64,000 bases of DNA from Excoecaria cochinchinensis (Eukaryota; Streptophyta; Magnoliopsida; Malpighiales; Euphorbiaceae). The notes under the pieces were generated by a model. It was not told the DNA's origin. It did not search any database and saw only the letters and a list, made by a program, of their open reading frames with translations. Both the position numbers and the translations under genes were made by a program. The stretch is from positions 806,001-870,000 of the forward strand of contig CANTUQ010000159.1 in the NCBI GenBank assembly GCA_947683425.1. Direction: 5' to 3'. Positions 36,649-47,218 of the stretch are shown here, in pieces. Positions within the stretch are counted from its first letter, which is position 1, and every line of letters begins with the position of its first letter.

Positions 36649-38257
36649 TGATCGGTGTTCGGCAAGTGTACCGAATCGACAAGTAATATAGCGAGTATAA
36701 TTAAAGACCCGCGAATATCGTACCCAAGGGAAAAAGGATTGTCACGTTAAATATCTATAGATGAGTGAATTTGAGATGTCCCCGATTTATTGGAGGAAAA
36801 ATCTAACCTAAGCAAGAAAAATAAATTAACAATTAAATATAAAATTATTCATCAAGGAATTAGTCAAGGATGAAATTAAATGCTTAGGAAATTCTATCCT
36901 CATAAATGTAATTGGAAATTGGTAAAACAATAAAAACATGAAATTCTGGACAACCCAACTAAACCCAGGCTTCCCAATCCGGAGTCAGCCATTCTAATTA
37001 TATGACATCCCAAACCGGAGTCAGCCACATGACTAGCCTATGCACGGGTCTAAAATCATAAGTTTGGTTTATTTTCCCAATATGGAGTCAAATAACCCAG
37101 AACTCAAATATTTCACTCATCACTCTAATTTTAAATCATAAAATTCTGTACTTTTAGATTCCCAAACGGAGTCGTCTAAAAGACACATAAAAAATGAAAG
37201 AAAACTGAGCATAAACAAATTAAAACAAAAATCAAATTTGAAATCAATCATCATTCCGGACTGAATCATAACCAAACCCAATGATCATTATAAATGCAGA
37301 AAATATAACGAGAGAAATAAAAGAAATCATGAAAATATTCATTAAATCCAAATATCCAAAATACAAATATGATTCAAGAACTCCTAAGCATGAATAATTA
37401 CTCTAACATCAAGAACATAAATATAAAATGTGAAAAATTAAAGTTTAGAATACACCCTTGATGAGAGAGAAAATATATCTTAAAGCTCTTATTCTTCAAC
37501 CTTGGAATCCACTTGAATCCCCAAAATATAAATCTAAGCTAAATTGATCTAAATTAATTAAGAATGAAAATGCAATTCAAAATTAAATCTAAACTAAAAC
37601 AGCATATTAAAATAAAAATTAAAACCTAAAATAAAATGAAAATAATGCTGGAAACTAAAAAACTCAAAACTAAGTCTAACCAGCCCCCTTTAAGATGAAC
37701 GACGCTTTGATTTTATAATCAGAAGAAAAGCGCAGTTGTGCTTTCATAAAGCACAGCTGTGTCCGTGAGTAAGTAGCGCATTTAGGGTTGCGTCGTGTGC
37801 ACGATAACTGGTGGGAAAAAGCGCAGCCCAGCTGTGCTTCTCGCATAAGCACAGCTGTGCTGTTGGGCGAGAAACTGCGCGTCGCTGCTCCATGTGCGCG
37901 CGCCTCCTGCTGCGTGACACGGTTGTGCTTTGCCAGGAAGCATAGCTGTGTCGTCGGCTATTCACGCTGATGCGCGCTCCCTACGAAAGCACAGCTGTGC
38001 TATTGAAAAGCACAGTTGTGCTTTAGGCAAATTTTGCCCTCTTTCACCAATTGCTTCTAAAATTAACCTCGAACCTCCAATTTAGCTCTGGATTAAAATA
38101 AAACACCTGAAAACATCCCAAATCTTATTAAAAGCTATAAAACATTATAAATTAATAAAAAGACAAAAACTAACTATTTAATATTAAAATTAAATAAATA
38201 AAACACATAATTATGCCAAGAATTAATGTAAAATATTAGTATAATTGCAACTTATCA
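36649..38257 (-). repeat. 5' LTR of Athila-like element
   Basis: Minus strand TGATAAGTTGCAATTATACT (38257) ... AACACCGATCA (36649), 1609 bp. It contains blocks of preserved text at 36960-37190 (repeated 'cggagtc' words) and a palindrome island at 37728-38030. The only LTR left of the element. Confidence 0.85.
37728..38030. repeat. Palindrome island AAGCACAGCTGTGCTT
   Basis: Nine or so copies of AGCACAGCTGTGCT or half-sites GCACAG(C/T)TGTG, separated by 20-40 bases, in an otherwise AT-rich LTR. Similar in style but not in sequence to the islands in the Tekay-like LTRs. Confidence 0.85.
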
Positions 38258-39576
38258 CATGCCATTCACAATCTCAAATACCCATACACGCAGTCATAAA
38301 ATCCATATAAAATAATACCTCATAACCATCACATAAACCATCCCAAATTTACTTCACACATATACATGCCATGCTTAACCAAGATACATACAAAAATAAA
38401 CTTGTAATTTCTTCCTCTCGCTTGCTCCAACGGACTGAGGTATGCTGCTCCAACCTACGGCATACCTATACGCAATCAAAACAAAGTACGTGCTGAGTAT
38501 TAATATGCCCAGTGGTGGTTACAAATCCATAAATTTCCATTCCTAAACTAATTATTCAATTAACTATACTAATATATTCTATTTATTATCTTTAACTTAA
38601 TTACTCAATTAACTCATTAATTAATCACATAATTAAACATTAAAAGGTATTACACACTAATTACAGTTTAATTCTTTCATTCTAACTCTTATTTTCTTAA
38701 CTACATTTTTACCCTTAATATTTTTCCTTGGTTTCCAATTTTACCCTTATCTTTTTCTTTAATTACATCCATGTCCTCACTTTTCACTTAATACCATTTA
38801 TGTCCCCACTTTTACACTAATTCCACTTATGTCCCTTCTTTTACACTAATTCCATTTATATCCTCATTTTACACTTAATTACCATCATGCCCTTAATTAT
38901 CTTCTATTTACAATTTTGACCTCACTTAATCTTATTTTCCGCTTTTACTCCTTTTTAACTTCTTTATTTACCAAAATGCCCTTTTTACCTCAAATTTCAA
39001 TTTTAACCTTATAATTTCTCAAAATTACCATTAGGTCCCTACTTTATCACTCGTTCACCAAATTATCATTTTACCCTCATATTTTACCAAAATTACCATA
39101 TTACTCTTACCTTTAGACTTTTTACCTAACTTTTACATTTTTACCAACTTTATGTAAAATTACCATTTTACCCCTAAAACTTTTTATCTATTCCATTTTA
39201 GTCCCTTCTTCACTTATTTTAAAATTTATTACTATTTTAATAAATTTTATCACTTAATTACCATAATGGCCCTAGTATGGATCCAGTAGAAAATCTACTG
39301 ACCAAATATGCGAGACGTGGGCCCCACAGACTCACTACACTATAAATGATCCCAATAGGACCATTTATGATTACGCTGCACTTCACTGATCACTGATATA
39401 CATTGTACACTGAGATAAGCCATTATTGGCCTATCTACAATGAGTCATCATGACTCGTACCATGGTGTGGAATCCCTATTACTAGCCAATTATATCCTGT
39501 ACCAGATTTCGCTACTAGACAACTACTAAGGGCAATAATTCCTCAAAGTTCATATAAATATTATATTATGCCAACA
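38258..39576. repeat. Direct repeat copy B, about 1.3 kb
   Basis: Second copy of 34357-35650, with an extra roughly 25-bp TTTTACCTAACTTTTACA stretch near 39120. It continues unbroken into the rest of LTR X, so copy B is in its original context on the right side. Confidence 0.9.
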
Positions 39577-41370
39577 AACATAATTTGATATGCACTTCAT
39601 TTTCTCTTACCACTTTACGCACACACTCATTGATCATTGTTTAACCATTATATGCCACTAAATGAGATATATCATCAAAATACACATAATATATGTTATG
39701 TATACCATTCGACCCAAGTGACACATTTTCGTTTCTTGCACTACAATTTCATTTAATCATTCAATCATACTCTTTACATGTTATACATGTTTTAAACACC
39801 ATTTACATGCCATATTTCATCATATCTCTCATTTAAATCCTTAGTAAACCATTCGACCACATCTTTAGAATTTCCTTATGAACACTTTTAAATCTTTTAA
39901 CCTTCCATCATTCAATACACATGCTAAGCATATGATAAACATCATTTATAAGCCTTAAAACTCATTAAAACATCATGATTTCCTTTAAACTCATTAATAC
40001 CATTCGGCCTCCATTAGGGATTTCATACAAAACTTTTTTAATTTAATTTAAATATGTTTATACACTATTTTAAGTCCACTAATAATGAATATCAAGTTAG
40101 ATTTAATTTATCATGCCTTTATCACATAGTCATACTTAAACATAACCTAAAATCCACACATAAACAATGGAAATATAGGGATTTTGTAACCACAAACCTC
40201 AAATCCTTGCTCTAGATCTCTCTAAGTTTCCTTTTCTTTTCCTCTGCTTGGAGAAACTCTTCCTTCACCTTGATTTCCTACATAGGTCGAATACAAACAT
40301 GCTCAAAACTTTAAAATCAAGCTTCCTTTTACAAACTAACATCATAAATGAACTCAACACCCTTGAAAACCCCTATAGGGATCAACACACCAAATTAAAA
40401 CCACCTAAATCTCTTACCTCAAATTTGACCATAAACCTTGCACACAATATAAATCCCACTTCCAATGCTCTAAATGAACTCCAATTACTGTTTCTATATT
40501 ATAGAGGGGCTAAAGTTTGTTTGAGAGACTAATATTTGGTGAGAAATTGGAGAAAAAGTGAAGAAAAATGGAGGAAAGAGAGAGAAAAGTGGTTCAGCTT
40601 TGAAAGAAGAAGAAGAAAACGATTTTGGCTGGATTTATCTAGAGAAATCTGGCCTCTCCTTCCCCTATATAGTCCATAAATGAACCGAATCGGTGCAATT
40701 GAAGTGGTCAGACCAATTTAAACCAAAATTTCAGTTTTTCGATTGAATTGCACTTTTTCAAAGAATCTCCATGTTCCTCACACTATTTCCACTTATAACC
40801 AATTCCATTGTTCTTAAAACATCAAAATAGTCTTCCTGCAAATTTTTAGCTTAATCGGAGGCCATTTGAGCACCGGTTTACTTAGACTTGTCCGATTTAA
40901 CCACTTTTTGGTCTGCCGTAAAATCCAATTCTAATGCTGTCAAAACTTATAAGAAATTATTTTGTGCCTTTATAGTTCCCACTATAAGCCCATTAGGCTT
41001 AATAAATATTTTTGAATGCTCAATAAAATCTTAGTCAAACCCCGGTTCAATTTAAACCGAACCGGAGGTCAACTTCAGAATGACTTTTGGAGGCCTATTT
41101 GACTCCGTATTCAACTCAAATTTAACCACTAAACTCCTGATGGCCCACATATCATTTTTGCAAAATAACAAATTTTCTAAAAAATAACAACCGGGTTCGC
41201 TTTATAGCTACCCCGAGGTTACCTATCCCGAAATATCTATACTTCTAGCACACTTAACTCTAAACTTTAACACTGGCAATATCACTCATTATACTATTCG
41301 ACGCTGCGATTATCACGAAGACACTGAAAACATACACTGACACGTCTAGACTGGTATTTGGGCCGCTACA

Positions 41371-42206
41371 ATAGAAATAAATGGGGTTGATGGGATTAGG
41401 TTCCTATGATATATGTCTATAATTGTCTTAGAAATGATCATGATGAATTGAGGGCTCTAAAGTCTACAAAAAGTGAATTCAAGTGTAACTAATTCTGTAG
41501 GAGGGCCTTTTTGAGCATGTAATGTTCCTTGGGCCATAACTCCTTGAGTTTTAATCAAATTGAGATGAGAATTGTGTCTTATGCAACTTAACATATATAC
41601 GAATAAATTATTAGCAGAGCATGTTGGTTAAAAATATCATTAAAGTTGGTTTTAGAAGTCATGTGTACGAAGTAGGAAAAATGTACTTGTAGGGTAAGTT
41701 TTTGTTTAGGTCTCTCTTGACCTTTGGTGACTGTTTTGCCCATAGATCGAGTTTTAGTACTCTAAATTGGTTGATTCAAAAAGAAAATGAAACCTAAGAT
41801 CGCGACCTAAACGTATCTCAGAAATATGGTTGAGCTAATTCTAGCTCTAAGTGTCCCAAAAGTCGCAAAATAGAGGTGTCTCTACTTTAGTCGGTTCATT
41901 TGAGCATTTCAGGTTGTTTAGATCATATCATACGATTTGCTTGTCCAAATGACCTGAAACTAGTCGAATTGGAAACTTAACACCCTGGGGAATAATTGTT
42001 AAGAAGGTAGTTTTGTTTATAAATGAGGTGTAGACATCATTCTGGGCTTTGCAAAATTAGGTAGTGAAGCATTCCCGAGTTTTTCCCTCTGTTTTGGTAA
42101 ATTTTATTATATCATGGTGACAACCAATTCATTGCCACCGTAACCAATGCCAAGAAAAGGCAAAATGCTTATTTTTAGAGCTCATGGCCGCAACAAAGTC
42201 ATTGCC
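41371..42206 (+). mobile_element. 3' LTR of LTR2 element, segment 2, truncated
   Basis: Matches 14690-15520 (ATAGAAATAAATGGGGTTGATG onward), ending at CAACAAAGTCATTGCC where another LTR begins. Holds the palindrome pair near 42115-42200. The distal half of this LTR is not in the window. Confidence 0.9.
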
Positions 42207-42650
42207 TGTAACACCCCATACCCATACGTAAGGGAGCTCATCCTCAGTGGGAGTAAACACCCGTATGGATAAGGGTACCACCAAAGAATCCACAACCAAG
42301 CATAAATAAAAAAATAAATAAACACAGTTAGCAAAGGAAATTAAAACATAAATCTCAAAAATTCTTCCATTGATATAACCAAGAGTTCGTTACAAAATAT
42401 AACAGTACAAAGGTGCCTCAACAAAAATTACAAACTTCAAAATTACATAGCTGAAGGGTTACAAAATAAAACCAAAAGATTACAAAAAGGGGGTATATGA
42501 AGTACAAAAGCTAAGCTTCCAAAACTTCACTCCTACGGCATTGGCCTGGCCTGCGGTGACACTCCCAAAAACTCCACTTCTTTCGCACCTGCATGGATGA
42601 AATACCTGTGCTAAGCGATAATGCTTAGTGGGGAAAACACAAATATGAAC
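42207..42650 (-). mobile_element. 3' end stub of a Tekay-like LTR
   Basis: The plus strand starts TGTAACACCCCATACCCATACG. On the minus strand it matches the end of the LTRs at 15759-18015 and 22886-25182 (CCTTATCC...GGTGGTACCC, Y-rich tail) and includes the hairpin (42611-42628). It is cut at 42650 by element 3. Confidence 0.85.
42611..42628 (-). promoter_or_regulatory. Conserved LTR hairpin, LTR stub
   Basis: CTAAGCGATAATGCTTAG with GTGGGG after it, reverse complement of the canonical motif, and CACCTGCATGGATGAAATACC before it. Confidence 0.8.
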
Positions 42651-43182
42651 TGTAATGGCCGAAAATGTACCCTAGTTGTAATTGGTATAATTGGATTAAT
42701 TAAGGGTGTAATGTGGACTTGATTGTAATAAACAGAAGGACCTAATTGAGAAACTAAAGGAAAGTTAAGTGGCTAAGTTATAAATTTGCATCATTAAGCT
42801 AATTGAGGATTAATTAAGATTAAATAAGTTAATTGAGGGCAGGAGGTGGAGGTGGAATTCGGGTGGCACTTAATTGTGCTGCCACCTACACTATGTACAT
42901 GGACATATATAGAATTAAGGAGAGAGAAAGGGCCACTATTAGCATGAATCTTCAGTCATTTCCACTTTCAACTCTGCATTTCTTTTAACTTTCATTTTTG
43001 CGTTGTTCTTTAGAATTCATCAAATTGATTGTATGAATATTGCTATGTGGATCAAGGATTAAGTTGTTAAAATTGAAAGATAAGTGGTTATTTATAGTTC
43101 ATCTTCTACTCTTCTGGTTGTGGTATGTGTTGGATTGAGGAATAGATGATTTGTGTCCAATTCTGGAAATTGGATAGAATTT

Positions 43183-43245
43183 GTAGAGGAAGGAGTAAAG
43201 AAAGATAAGGGAAAAGCAAAGGTCGGGGAATCGAGTTCCAAGTGA
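43183..43245 (+). other. Element 3 LTR micro-ORF
   Basis: Frame VEEGVKKDKGKAKVGESSSK then TGA, about 530 bp into the LTR. Preceded by TTTGTAG, which could be a splice acceptor. Shares KDKGK.KV with LTR A. Confidence 0.5.
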
Positions 43246-43634
43246 ACGCTAGGAGCTTAGGAAACAAGGTTTTGGAAACTTGCCCTAATTTGATATGTGT
43301 TAAATAGATTAGTTGATTTGTATGTTGAATTCTGGAACTTGAGAAATTGCCATGTGATTTGTATGTAAATGTTGAATGATATGTGATTGTTGGAGGAACT
43401 TAATTGGCATGAGAATATGAGTTGCCTTTAAACAATGAACTTTACCTAGGTTTGTACACCATATGTATGTGTTAATTCTATGCATTTTGAATTGGGATAA
43501 TTGAATGATGTTTCTAATGTGCTAATTAATAAGTTGGGATGTAAGCGATATGAGAATGAATGGAACAATAAGTTTGTGGTTGGCATGAAAAATGAGGTGA
43601 TTTGCGAAGATGTGTTTTGCAACTTGTGTATAGG

Positions 43635-44040
43635 TCACAGTAACAACAAAGAGATTGCCACCGTGAGATATGCAAAGTTTGCATTCTACTGAGAGTGATT
43701 GATATGTCACGGTGAAAGTCAAACTGGTTGTGACCATGAGGTATCTGTAGTCTATTCTGCCTAAAGTGAATTTGGTATGTCACGGTGACAACCAATTGGT
43801 TGTGACCGTGAGGTATCAAGGTTTACATTCTGCCTGGAACATATGAGGTATGTCACGGTGACAACCATATTGGTTATGGCCGTGAGATACCCAAGAGTTG
43901 CATTCTGTTTGGGTATTGAATGTATGTCACGATGACAGTCAAATTAGTTGTGATCATGAGATACCCTAGACTACATTCTATTTTGAAACCTTTGGTATAT
44001 CACGGTGACAACCAAACTGATTGCGACCGTGAGGTACCCT
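43635..44040 (+). repeat. Six near-palindromes with 73-bp period
   Basis: TCACGGTGACAACCAA followed by TTGGTTGTGACCGTGA (best copy 43780-43811, one mismatch between arms). Starts at 43635, 43707, 43780, 43853, 43927 and 44000, giving intervals of 72, 73, 73, 74 and 73. Spacers share 'attctgcc/attctgtt' words. Confidence 0.92.
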
Positions 44041-44834
44041 ATTTTTTTTTATGAACTCTTGTTCATTAAGGAGTGATGCTTAGATGTTAACTTAGTGATT
44101 AATCACATACGACAACACTTAATGAGTGCTTAATGCTATTATTAAATGAGAAGTTCATAGGTGAATGATTAATTTAAAGTGATCCATTTTGCTATGCTTA
44201 AGCCAACTATATCAAGAGTGATAAGGTAAGTTGGCACAATTACATGATGAGTTTAAGCATGTGAATTCATTGCTAGTTTATCAATGACTTGTTAAAGCAT
44301 GTGATCAAGCGAACTGTTAATTAAAATGAATAATCTTAGCCTGCGAGTCAAGTAGTGGATAGATAGGTATGCCTATAGGGTCAAAGTGTTGTAGCCCAAT
44401 ACGTCCGATTCCTCGGGAATCACAATGCTAGTTAAATCCTTGTTGTATTTTTAAATGTGGAATATTGATTCTATTGTAATTATTGTACCTTAGGGTACCA
44501 ATGCGAGTGTGTGTATCTATGGATACACTGAAATTATAGTACCTAAGGGCTACCAATGCGATACCCGTTATCCGCATCTTTTAATTGCAGGCAAATCTAA
44601 TCATATAAGATAATGATAATCTTAAATTATACATTTATTGTGTGTGAATACGTTGATTATAATGAGTATGTGCCAGTCTTATGCATGCTATAAAAAAATG
44701 TGATTAAATAATTATGTTATGAGTATAATGATTTACATGGTTTTGACTTGATAGCTTAAGTATGAATTGCAACAGGATGCTTGTGTGATATTGTTTTTAT
44801 GTGCATATATATATGCTTTGTATGTGTTTCCCCA

Positions 44835-44852
44835 CTAAGCGTTATCTCTTAG
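44835..44852 (+). promoter_or_regulatory. Conserved LTR hairpin, element 3
   Basis: CTAAGCGTTATCTCTTAG, CCCCA before and CACGGGTT after; one stem mismatch; 417 bp before the LTR end. Confidence 0.8.
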
Positions 44853-45274
44853 CACGGGTTTTTTCCTAATACATGCAGTTTCGGACGCGGGGTGATTTTG
44901 AAGGACATCTCTGTATTGTCAACGGTCAACATTAGGAGTACATCTATAGTGCAGGTTTTAGGGGTTTCTAGTAATGTGTTTGTACAAGTTATGTATGATA
45001 TTTTTTTTGGCAATTGGAAGTATGTAAAATTGTTATGACATAGTACTGTAAACTTAATGTTTGTATGTATATGTATGTATGTAAGTAAGTTGATGAACAA
45101 GAAGAAGTGAATATCATGCAATGTATGTGGAGATGCGTGTGAAAATGAAATTTAATTTTCCAGGTTTTTGGCATGAGTAAATGATTGTGAAGTGTGCTTG
45201 CTTGATGTCTAGCAGCCATTCTTGACTGCATTAGCTGAGCTAATCTAGTGGTCAGGAATGGGAGTTACAAGTTG

Positions 45275-45285
45275 TGGTATCAAAG
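45275..45285 (+). promoter_or_regulatory. Primer binding site (initiator tRNA-Met), element 3
   Basis: TGGTATCAAAG five bases after the LTR. Confidence 0.82.
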
Positions 45286-45379
45286 ACTAGGTTTAGTCTT
45301 TTCTATGTAATTGGGTAGTTAGGATGTGTATAGATGTGTTGACCTAATGCGGATGTCCTTGTGTAAACTATGTAGATTG

Positions 45380-46477
45380 ATGGATCCTAGTCATAACTCG
45401 AGAGAGAAAACAGCCGAAAGTGTTAATCCTCGGGAAGCAGAAGTGACGGGGTCTGCTCAGTCTAGGCCAGTTAGTGTCAAAAATGAGGTTCCAATGGTCC
45501 CAATAGAGGCCTTATTAAAGATATCGCAGGATATGGTGAGGGTGTTGGATCGAATGACAACACCGAAAGCTCCAGTAGAATCTTTAAGGAAGCATAGAGC
45601 AGAAGAGTTTCATGGTACAAGGTTGAATGAGTCGGAAAAGGCAGAATACTGGATAAAGAAGGTGCAAAGGGTGCTGGGAGAAATAAGATGTCCCCCGGAC
45701 CAACGAGTTGAGTGTGTAGTGTTGCTGCTTCAGGGTGTAGTGTATGACTCGTGGAAAATAGTTCTGCAGCATCCAATGCTCTCGGATCCAATCACCTGGG
45801 AATTCTTTGAAAAGGAATTTCGGAATAAGTTTATAACCAAGGCGTACAAGGAGGTAAATTGGAAACAATTTCTGAATTGAAGGCAAAGAACTATGTCTGT
45901 GGTGGAGTATGATAAGGAGTTTTGACGACTGAGTAAATATGCATCGCAAGGTGTTTTAATTGAGGAGTTCATGTGTCAGCAATTTGAAGAGGGGTTGATT
46001 GAAGAGATTAAAGTGCTACTGATGTCGCTGACTACCAAGCAGAATGTAAGTTACTATCGGATAGTTCAAGCCGCTATGGAAGTGGAGAGGTCACTGGGAG
46101 TACAAAGAGAAAGGTTGCAGAAAAGGAATTCCAATCGAGGTGGGTCTAATATGGGCAAGAAACCAAGAGATTCTCAGATGGCACCACCGGCATAATCTGT
46201 GTTTAGTTCAACAGCAAGGGGTAAGAAGCCAGGAGCACCTTCTATATCTGGATCTGGTAGAGGAACATCTGGTACCAAGAACGAATTGCATAAGTGTCCC
46301 CATTGTGGCAAAAGACATAGAGGGGAATGCTGGAAAGTGATCGGTGCATGTTTTAGGTGTGGAAGTACCGAGCATTTCTTAGCAAACTGTCCAAAAGCTT
46401 ATGAGGTAACTGGAAAATAACAGGAACAGAGCAGAGGTGGTTCTAATTTATCTCCAATTAATAGAGGAAGAGGTTGA
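45380..46477 (+). pseudogene. gag: gag of element 3, broken
   Basis: Gypsy Gag. ATG 45380 lies just after ACTATGTAG, a splice-acceptor-like sequence also found at the same place in the two other gags. The capsid region runs through AEYWIKKVQRVLGEIRCPPD and ITWEFFEKEFRNKFITKAYK. The knuckle CFRCGSTEHFLANC (about 46349-46390) is an intact C-C-H-C. A basic glycine-arginine tail follows. In-frame stops near 45878, 45922, 46193 and 46418; TGA 46475 lies at the gag/protease boundary, at the position of TGA 19217 in the Tekay-like element. Confidence 0.9.
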
Positions 46478-46525
46478 GGGCGAGGCAGAGGTGGCCAGTC
46501 CAGAGGTGCAGCTAATTTAGGAACA

Positions 46526-47218
46526 GTGGACAGACCTACTATGGCACCACCTCAGGCTTATGCGATGAAGGCTCGAGAGGAGCAGGATGCACCTGAAGTT
46601 ATAACAGATACTTTTCTACTCTATGATGTACAAATTTTTACATTAATTGACCCTAGATCAACTCATTTGTATGTGTGTTCTAAAAAGATATGTGATAGAA
46701 TGCCTGGTGTTGAATGTTTAAAATATGACATATGTGTATCAAGTCCTTTGGTGAATAATGTGAATGTGAACAAAGTGTATAAAGGTTGTTCATTGGTAGT
46801 TCAGGGTAGCATGTTTCAGATTGATTTAATTGAATTACCTTTTGATGAGTTTGACTTAATATTGGGTGTGGATTGTCTGAGTAAATATGGTGCAGTAGAT
46901 GATTGTAAGAGGAAAATAGTAGTACTTAGAGATAGTAAGGGAAGTAAAGTGATAGTGAGGGGAGTTTGTGCAAACCCTCTTGTGAATGTGGTGTCGGCAA
47001 TGCAAGCATATCGATGTTTGAGGAAGGGATACGAGGCTTACTTTGCTATTGTGTTAGGTTCTAAAAGCGAGCAAGTACAGATTCAGGATATATCCATAGT
47101 ACGGGAGTTTCCTGACGTGTTTTCAAAAGAGCTAAGTGGTATGCCACTAGTAAGGGAGGTTGAACTGTCGCTTGATGTTGTGTCTGGAACTGTGCCAGTG
47201 TCTATAGCGCCTTATTGA
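46526..47218 (+). pseudogene. pol: Protease region of element 3
   Basis: 230-residue open stretch in the gag frame. The active site reads TLIDPRSTHLYVCS, so the conserved Gly of D-x-G is Arg (a G to A change) and the protease would be inactive. It continues FDLILGVDCLSKYGAVDD, and ends where PY-stop-MAP has TGA 47216 against CGA in the Tekay-like element. Confidence 0.88.

Larger units (their letters stand above)
32480..41370 (-). mobile_element. Composite insertion: solo LTR X with nested elements, TSD ATAGA
   Basis: Flanked by ATAGA at 32475-32479 and 41371-41375, and the two sides join seamlessly when compared with 14680-14700. On the minus strand the outer ends are TGTAGCGGCCCAAATACC (41370) and AAGGGTGTTACA (32480), typical LTR ends. 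I read it as a minus-oriented solo LTR of about 3.5 kb net, containing LTR Y (32679-34209) and an Athila-like fragment (35651-38257) with duplicated flanks. A TATA-like CTATATAGG (minus, about 40664-40672), GTAAGAG donor (minus, 40416-40417) and hairpin (34585-34604 and 38493-38512) fit that orientation. From 39577 to 41370 there is no other recognisable content. Confidence 0.75.
42651..45269 (+). repeat. 5' LTR of element 3
   Basis: TGTAATGGCCGAAAATGTACCC...GGGAGTTACA, 2619 bp, followed by a primer site. TATA-like ATATATAG near 42905; donor-like AGATAAGTGG near 43079, where the invariant GT has become AT; micro-ORF 43183-43245; six palindromes 43635-44040 with 73-bp period; AGTAGTGGATAGATAGGTATGCC box 44349-44372; hairpin 44835-44852. 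Confidence 0.9.

Noticed and set aside
43635..44040. CRISPR-like regularly spaced palindromic repeats (also 63243-63575 and 28291-28597)
   Set aside because: Plant LTR context, related spacers and no cas genes; these are LTR-internal repeats.
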